DNA from: Trileptium ribeirensis
Taxonomy: Eukaryota; Nematoda; Enoplea; Enoplida; Thoracostomopsidae
Assembly (NCBI GenBank): GCA_030248225.1
Contig: JASANE010016403.1
Span: 42,108 to 106,107 of the forward strand
Direction of reading: 5' to 3'
DNA length: 64,000 nt
Under the pieces are notes generated by a model. The model saw only the letters and a program-made list of their open reading frames with translations. It made no database searches and was not told the DNA's origin. Position 1 is the first letter of the stretch. Every line of letters begins with the position of its first letter. Made by a program: the position numbers and the translations under genes. Shown in pieces: positions 57,477 through 64,000 of this stretch.

Positions 57477-59175
57477 TTGGCGCAACCAGCAGGATACTGT
57501 ACGCCAGGGATAGCTCCGAAAACCAAATCTGGTTTGTTACGGCAGGCTCTGGGACCTGCACGATCACGTCTAGCAGCACACGTTGAATATGCTGAAAATG
57601 AACTTCTCGAATCATCGATTGTGTATGATAATAGCGATAGTTGTCAAAGGTTTATTGATGATATTGGTGAAGTTGGCGCGAAAATTCGATCTGCTATTGC
57701 AAGTGTTATTTACAGAGACACTAGGTGGTTACAATTGGTTAATAGTTTGAATTCGGAGGATGAAATAATTGCTGAAGAGGAACAATATGCTATAACGGCG
57801 CTTAATCCCACAACTGGCTATCTTTCGACGGTCGTGTCGGCTCGAGATGTTCTTTGCCGGCTTGATCGAAGATTGATTGAGGCAAACCGGTATTTAACAA
57901 AATTGAGTGTTACTGCATCCATGGATGAGGTGGCTGCGACGAGCAATGCTATTATTGCTCCAGATAAATCGACATCAGTGACGAAAACACAATCCGCTGT
58001 TGATGTAAAGGCTATACCTCGTCCAGAAGCCGCTTCAACAGAACTAGTATCAATGTCATCAGCTTCTATAACGCGAAAATAGTCGACCACAATAATCGTC
58101 CAGAGACTGCAAAACTACCAAAGCTGACGCTTCCAACGTTTTTTGGTGATTATTTTGAGTGGCCCATTTTTGGAGCATATTCCGGACCAACATCCATGAC
58201 CGAAATATGAGCGAAATTGAAAAATTTGCCTACTTACGGGGACAACTTGGTGGTAGTCAGTTGAAACGGTTAGCACCCGCTAGCAATAAAGTAGTGGATC
58301 TAATTGCAACGTACGACAACTGCGAAAAAATCTTCCGCCAACTCGAAAACAGCGGTGAGGACCTCAATGCGAATCGGTCGCTCGTACTTGAAACTCTTAG
58401 CACATATCCTGCAGATGTTGTAAAGGATTTGTTGCGACATAAGAATATTGGTGCGCATTCATCGCTAAGAGATGTCCGAACAGCGTTACGTGTTTTGATT
58501 AAACAATCTGAGAATCTGGCTGAGTTATTCGATGACCTTGATCCCTTTGGAGAGAAACTAACTCGCCAACGTTCCGAGTTCACGAAATCTAAGGGTGCTT
58601 GCTCCGAATCAGATTCGAAGCGTTTGCCAACATCTGCATTAACCACAAACGTGCCTAACGTCAGTATTGATAACGAGCGATCAAAGATACCAACGAAACC
58701 GTGTGTATTTTGCGATGGCAATCACCTCAATGCCGACTGTACAGTTCATCGTAGTTCTGTAGAACGACAACGAAGGCTCGATGTTGTGGGACGATGTCAT
58801 CGATGCTTCAGTGCTGCACACACGTCAGACCGATGTCGAGTACCAAATCAACGCGTGTGGTGTTTTTTTTGCAAAACCACGGGTCAACATCCATCACCTT
58901 TGTGTCCGGTTGAATTCAAAGATGTTAACGCAATGAACAAGATGCAAGGGACAAGTTGGGTTGGTCTGCTATCCACGGGTGAGCATGCCGCCTTATTAAC
59001 CGCGTACACTGTGGCATTCGACCCATCAACAGCTAAACGAATTAATGTTAGGCTCGTTTTCGATTCCGGGAGTCATCGCAGTTATGTCAAAGAATCCGCT
59101 GCTCGTTCTCTGGGATTAAAATCTCACAGCGACGATTTTATTTACGTTGCAGTTTTTGGGACCGCAAGAACCTAG
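57477..59175 (+). pseudogene. BEL/Pao element: Gag, zinc knuckles and protease start
   Basis: A first frame (to 58082) and a second (58159-59175) carry the Gag region, joined through an intermediate frame with LPKLTLPTFFGDYFEWPIF, a DUF1759-type segment. The second frame has SEIEKFAYLRGQLGGSQLKR, then three CCHC-like knuckles (C-x2-C-x4-H-x4-C twice and C-x2-C-x5-H-x4-C once, at 58700-58910) that would bind RNA, and the aspartic protease signature VFDSGSHRSYV near 59060. Frameshifts lie near 58080, 58170 and 59160. The sequence continues to 59308, where a MITE interrupts it. Confidence 0.88.
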
Positions 59176-59308
59176 TCTGTTACATACAACACCGATTATA
59201 ACTAATTGTCCAACAGCCGCAAGTATTTTGCCTGACGCAGATCAGCGAATCATTGATGCCATGAATTTCGCGATGGCAGACGATGGCTCGAAAAACGGAC
59301 CCATTGAC

Positions 59309-60489
59309 CAGGGAGTAACCGGAATTCCGGTTCCGGCGAAAATCGTGTTCCGATTCCGGTTCCGGCAAAGAGCAAAAACCATACCGGAACCGGAATTCCG
59401 GTTTAAAAATTTTGTTTGAAATTTTCCACGTTTTTGCTTCATCCTGTAATCCAAACATATGTAATATATTATACAATAATCAAGCTCCAATACAACCAAG
59501 CAAAAGAAAAGATTAACTAACCAATTTGCCGTGTGAAACGTAAGTAGGGCACATAATTTGAGCAGGAATTTTTCATAATAACTTGCAGGATTTTGTTACA
59601 TCAAAGCCAGGTCGATGCTTGTAGCAGCTATTTTACACATCCAGAAGTCTGTGGGATACGTTTGAATTAAACCGGTCCAACTCGGTAACAGAGTATGGCT
59701 TACGCAGAAGTACTTAGGGTATGCATGGCTAACATAAATTGCATCAAGCACCCGCCAGTGCGCTTGTAAACTTGGTAAATCAGTCTAAATTGAAGTAAAC
59801 TAACGTTATCTGCAACGCAGCTAGAAACTGCTTTCTTACCAATGAACTGTATTTATTGAAACTGTGCGAACAGCATCACAGTGTGTCTCATTTACAGCGT
59901 TCTGATTAGAAAGTTATGATCATTATGATCTAACTGACGGACACTGTTTGTCCAACGCTAGCCTAAACAGTGTCTCTGACCATTGATCAGAAAATTACCT
60001 TCTATCTATTATTTTCTCTTAGAATCATATAAACCAATAATTTTAAGTTTCCTACAGAAGAACATGCAACAAACGTATGTGTAGTAAAGGGAGGCGACTG
60101 GAGACAGAGCGAAAGTGTGTATTCTACGCTCCAAGCTTTGTAAGCACATTCGATTTGACGCAGTATACGCAATGGTGTATAGTGGAAGTCATTTTTTGCT
60201 CTGAATGTCCAAAAACCGACATATTTGATCGATAAATAAACATTATTAGCTTCCTCAGTCTCTTTAAAGTTTCAGAAAGGCAATAATAGCATCGCAATAC
60301 ATTAAGTTTAACGTAAAAGTAATTTTTAATGCATTTTAAATCCACTATACCTTCATTTCTTCCATCATCTGTTTTACTATATATAAATTTCGAAGACCAG
60401 GTTCCGGTTCCGGTTCCGGATCCGGTTTAAATGGACGGTTCCGGTTGCTGGTTCCGGTTCCGGTAAATTTCGGTTCCGGTTATTCCCTG
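59309..60489. mobile_element. 1,181-bp non-autonomous hAT element (MITE) inside the Pao element
   Basis: A perfect 8-bp duplication, CCATTGAC, flanks it at 59301-59308 and 60490-60497. Its ends are inverted: CAGGGAGTAACCGGAA at left and, read inward, CAGGGAATAACCGGAA at right. Both features define hAT. Inside the ends lie many CCGGTT/AACCGG words (59318-59402 and 60388-60482). There is no transposase. Removing it restores the Pao frame, which passes through ATTGAC into ILVGSDYFW. Older fragments of the same family lie at 37.8, 40.2 and 41.3 kb. Confidence 0.92.
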
Positions 60490-62467
60490 CCATTGACATT
60501 TTGGTTGGCTCTGACTACTTTTGGGACTTCATCATTGGTGCTCGGATGACAACCTCTTCTGGGCTTTTTATCATTGCATCAACAGTTGGACTGCTTATCG
60601 GTGGCCGACACACTGACAGCGAAAACGATTCGATTCAACCAACCCTGTTATGTGTTACCGAAACATTTAGCAGATTCCCACTGGAAAGCGGGTTAGTCGC
60701 AACGAAATCTAAGTTGAACCCTGGGCCCCTTGATATTGACGAGTACTGGCGATTAGAGACGGTGGGGATTGTGGATGACCCGAGAACGAACGACGATGAC
60801 GAGGCTCTGATCCAATTTAATAACACAGTGTATTTTAACAAAGGCGATATTATGTCAAGTGGCCGTGGAAACGTACTAACGCCATGCTACCAACAAACTA
60901 CAACCTAGCATTGGGTCGTTTTAAGTCATTGGCGAAACGACTGCTCGATAGCTCCAACGGCATCATCAAGAAATGCAATGAGGTGATAGAACAACAGATT
61001 AAATTGGGTATAGTAGAGCCAGTGCCAAGGTGTAGTAATACCATCGACCGCGAAGATCAACCGTTAGCCAAACAAAACGAATGACATCATTTTGCACTAC
61101 TTGCCCGATCACCCGGTCATAAAACTGGGAAGTGCAACAACGAAAATTACAGTAGTTTATGATGCTTCTGCTCGGTCACGTCGTGACAACGTATCATTGA
61201 ACGAATGTCTTCATCGCGGTCCCATACTACTTCCAGATCTTTGCGCAATCTTGATTCGCATTCGACTGTCCAACGTCGCAGTGGTTTCAGACATTGAGAA
61301 GGCGTTTTTGCATTTGGCCCTCCAAGTACCCGACCGTGATGTTTCTATGGTTTCGTGATATCAACATGCCACCCGATGACGTAACGTTTTAATTCTTCGC
61401 TTTTGTTGCGTCCCGTTTGGCGTCATCAGTACTCCGTTTCTTCTCAATGCGGTGATACAGTATCATCTATGCCAACGACCTTGTTGGGTGTCAGATCTCA
61501 TTCGAGCAAATATTTACGTTGACAACGTCATAACCGGGTGCGATAGTGATGACTTGGCGCTATGTTTTTACTCCGACGCCAAGCCTATATTTAACGAAGC
61601 GGGAATGAATCTGACAGAGTGGTGTTCAAATTCAACTAAGCTGACGAACTCCATTCCTGAAAGTGATCGTTGCCGACAGTCCGACGTCAAGGTTCTCGGT
61701 ATAATGTGGAATAGCGCCGATGATACATTACGTCTACACAAGAGCGATTCCACTGAATGGTCGACGTACACCAAGGCTTCTGTTTTGCAGGCACTGGCAT
61801 CCATTTTTGATCCTCTTGGATTATTTCTTCCAGTCTTCTTGCGGGCTAAACGATTTTTACAGCAACTGTGGGAAGAAAATACACACTGGGACGATGAAAT
61901 CGAATCTCTTCGACACGTTGAAATAAACGAAATATTTAATGATATTAAAAAGGTGTATGAAATAGCGATTCCCCGCCATCTTGCAGCCACCGCTAAAGTC
62001 AAAGGATCTGCAATTGTCGTATTTTGTGATGCGTCATCGGTTGCGTACTGCTGTGCTGTGTATTATCATCAATGGAACTCCGATACACGATCATTTATAG
62101 CAAACCTCGTATATTCAAAGGGACGACTTGCACCAAAGAAGCGAGCCAATATCGAGGTGTCACTTCCTCGATTGGAGCTTCTCGGTGTGTTAATAGGTGC
62201 CCGTGCTGGTCGCTTTGTTCAGACGCTATTGAGCAACCTTCAACTTTGCCGTTGTTCATCTTCACAGATTCTACGTGTGTGCTTCATTGGCTTCGAAGTC
62301 CAAAACCTCTTTCCGTTTTCGTCGAGAACCGAATTCGCGAACTGAAATCAATCAATGGTGCTCGATTCTGTTTTATCAGTACTAACGAGAATCCTGCAGA
62401 GTTTGGCACACGAGGTAAAACATCAGACGGGTTATGCAACAATACCCTGTGGTGGCACGGTCCTTAG
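60490..62467 (+). pseudogene. BEL/Pao element: protease end, reverse transcriptase, RNase H
   Basis: The reading resumes with IDILVGSDYFWDFI, the usual end of the Pao protease region. Reverse transcriptase follows in several frames: ITVVYDASARSRRDN, LSNVAVVSDIEKAFLHLAL, and NIYVDNVITG, where the Pao group commonly has YVDN or YVDD. Next come the connection and RNase H parts with SIFDPLGLFLPVF, VVFCDASSVAYCCAVYYH, RLELLGVLIGARAG and FTDSTCVLHWLRS. Breaks occur near 60900, 61090, 61358 and 62250. The copy is inactive. It lies in the sense direction in the presumed last visible hexokinase intron. Confidence 0.88.
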
Positions 62468-62482
62468 TGGCTGTCGCAGGCC

Positions 62483-64000
62483 GTGGAAAATTGGCCAAAA
62501 AATGGTACTGAGTTTGGGCCCGATGATGTCCAACTGGCTGAAACTGAGCTTCGTAAATTACAACTTGTCCATCACACAATTCTGGTGGGTAGCGTTTCCG
62601 ATCCAGTCTACGTTCAGAGTCCACTAGCTATTAATCCTGAACGGTATTCCTCTTACCGCAAGTTGGTGCGGGTTACTGCCTGGTGCCTAAAATTCATCAA
62701 ACGCCATCTGTGGCATAAATTGTCTCGAGATATGTGCACTTCACGAAAACATATTGACGGTATTATGAGTATTGTGTCGTCGGCGCCCTTCGTAAACCGT
62801 GATGAATTGTCTTCTGCCAAGAGACTCTGGGTGAATTGGACGCAAGGTTGTTTTTCGCAGATGTCAAAGATTGTATGCGGAATGGAAAGAAACATCCTTT
62901 GATTCAACAGTTGTGTTTAAGGATGGACGATCAAGGGCTGATTCGGTGTGTTGGCCGACTAGAAAAGGCGGATTTGGCTTCAAACACTGATACGCCAGCG
63001 CTGTTGCCAAAAAATCGTACATCACACAGCTGATTGTTCGTGATATTCATGGACATACTTTTCATTCCGGCGTTGGACACACACTTAGTCAGGCCAGGCG
63101 TGAATATTGGATACCACAAGGACGTGCTGCTGTGAGAATCGTGATCACACAATGCATGGTGTGTCGAAAGTTCAATGGCTCTTCTTTTGCTTTACCGCGT
63201 ATGCCCCCATGGCCACGACAACGAGTGGCCCGGTCGCACCCCTTTCAGTTCTCCGGTTTAGACTATCTAGGACCAATAAACGTGAAGGTCGGTGATGATT
63301 CCCAGAAGATATGGATTTGCTTATTTACGTGCCTCGCGATCCGAGCCGTACATCTAGAATGTGTTACTGATTGCTCAGCGAATTCATTTTTTGAGTGCCT
63401 CATTCGACTTATTTCCCGTCGTGGCGCCCCGGAAGAAATTATATCTGATATCGCACCCCAATTTCGTGTCGTAAAGAGTGTTTTCGACAGACTGTGGTAT
63501 CGTGTGTTCAATGATAAATCGGTAGTTTCGTACGCTTCAGAAAAGGGTGTGAAGTGGAAGTTTACTGCACAGCTAGCTCCATGGCAAGGAGGCTTCTACG
63601 AGAGGTTGGCTGGGGTGGTGAAGAGATCTTTGAAAACGGCAATCGGACGATAGTTGTTGAAATGGACTGATATGATCACACTATGTTGCGAAGTTGAGGC
63701 GGTGGTTAATAGTCGACCCATTACGTACGTTTATGGTGATTATGCTTCTGGGTTTGTACTGAGACCTGTCGATCTCCACGAGCTGTTGACTGGCGTGCCG
63801 GAAATAGGATGTGAACTTGGGATTGCCGGGTTGGGCGATGCAGGAAAAAACGTTATACGCTTGTGGAAACACAAACAACGACGTCTGGAACTTCTGGTAT
63901 GATGGGAGTACCTGTTGTCGTGCGACGCGAGCGGGGGCGAACTACACACCGTGGGCGACGGGGAGAAGTGGTTGCATCGCCACGATTAGGTGAGGTTGTA
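62483..64000 (+). pseudogene. BEL/Pao element: integrase and C-terminal region, runs off the window
   Basis: A zinc-binding H2C2 part is spread over frames near 63030-63180 (HTFHSGVGHTLSQARREYW, then CMVCRKFNGSSF). The catalytic core follows at 63132-63653: GLDYLGPINV with the first aspartate, SDIAPQFR with the second (the usual SDNAPQF has N to I), and APWQGGFYERL with the glutamate. A stop at 63651-63653 breaks the frame before CCEVEAVVNSRPITYV. The last segment, to about 63993, ends VVASPRLGEVV, consistent with a DUF5641-type tail. The 3' LTR is not in the window. Confidence 0.87.

Noticed and set aside
61092..62345. An intact, active Pao polymerase
   Set aside because: Several frameshifts and stops split the RT, RNase H and integrase, and the integrase core has an altered residue next to a catalytic aspartate.

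Overview
The window is nuclear DNA of an invertebrate animal whose genome is crowded with transposable elements. The evidence is a split gene with GT-AG introns, a BEL/Pao retroelement (a group known only from animals), and fragments of RTE, CR1-like and Ingi/I-like non-LTR retrotransposons, hAT elements, Helitron-like ends and many satellites. The DNA is AT-rich except inside some elements. I cannot fix the phylum. There is no operon structure, CRISPR array or recognisable rRNA, and I identified no tRNA.

Layout. 0-5.5 kb: minisatellite, dispersed repeats, a small L2/CR1-like RT relic and a 77-bp mariner-type MITE. 5.5-9.9 kb: an Ingi/I-like retrotransposon whose 5' part is inverted relative to its 3' part (twin priming), bounded by a 14-bp target duplication. 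9.9-16.8 kb: unresolved repeats, including a purine/pyrimidine inverted structure. 16.8-30.2 kb: a broken hAT transposase gene split by about 12 kb of later insertions. The main insertion is an LTR-like element with about 2.66-kb terminal direct repeats around one intact 777-codon ORF of unknown family, with two identically spaced Cys/His modules and a coiled coil, and no polymerase. 30.3-33.7 kb: a Helitron-like end and a degenerate ~90-bp array.

33.7 kb to beyond the window: a host hexokinase gene on the + strand. Six exons can be placed by splice sites and continuous phase (33747-33803, 43123-43246, 44655-44806, 49075-49200, 53222-53311, 54405-54593). They cover roughly the N-terminal half of a hexokinase; the rest should lie to the right of the window. 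The introns hold an RTE element (34.7-37.3 kb), two fragments of one hAT MITE family, a 350-bp tandem repeat, CR1 relics, a satellite/repeat pair in inverted order (47.9-51.9 kb), a second Helitron-like end, a GC-rich RTE copy (54.8-56.8 kb) and a decayed BEL/Pao element (about 56.9 kb to the end) into which a 1,181-bp hAT MITE has inserted with a perfect 8-bp duplication.

The only candidate for a host function is the hexokinase; it would phosphorylate hexoses in the cytosol, but its phosphate-binding loop is atypical. The most novel object is the 17.5-27.5 kb LTR-like element and its protein.
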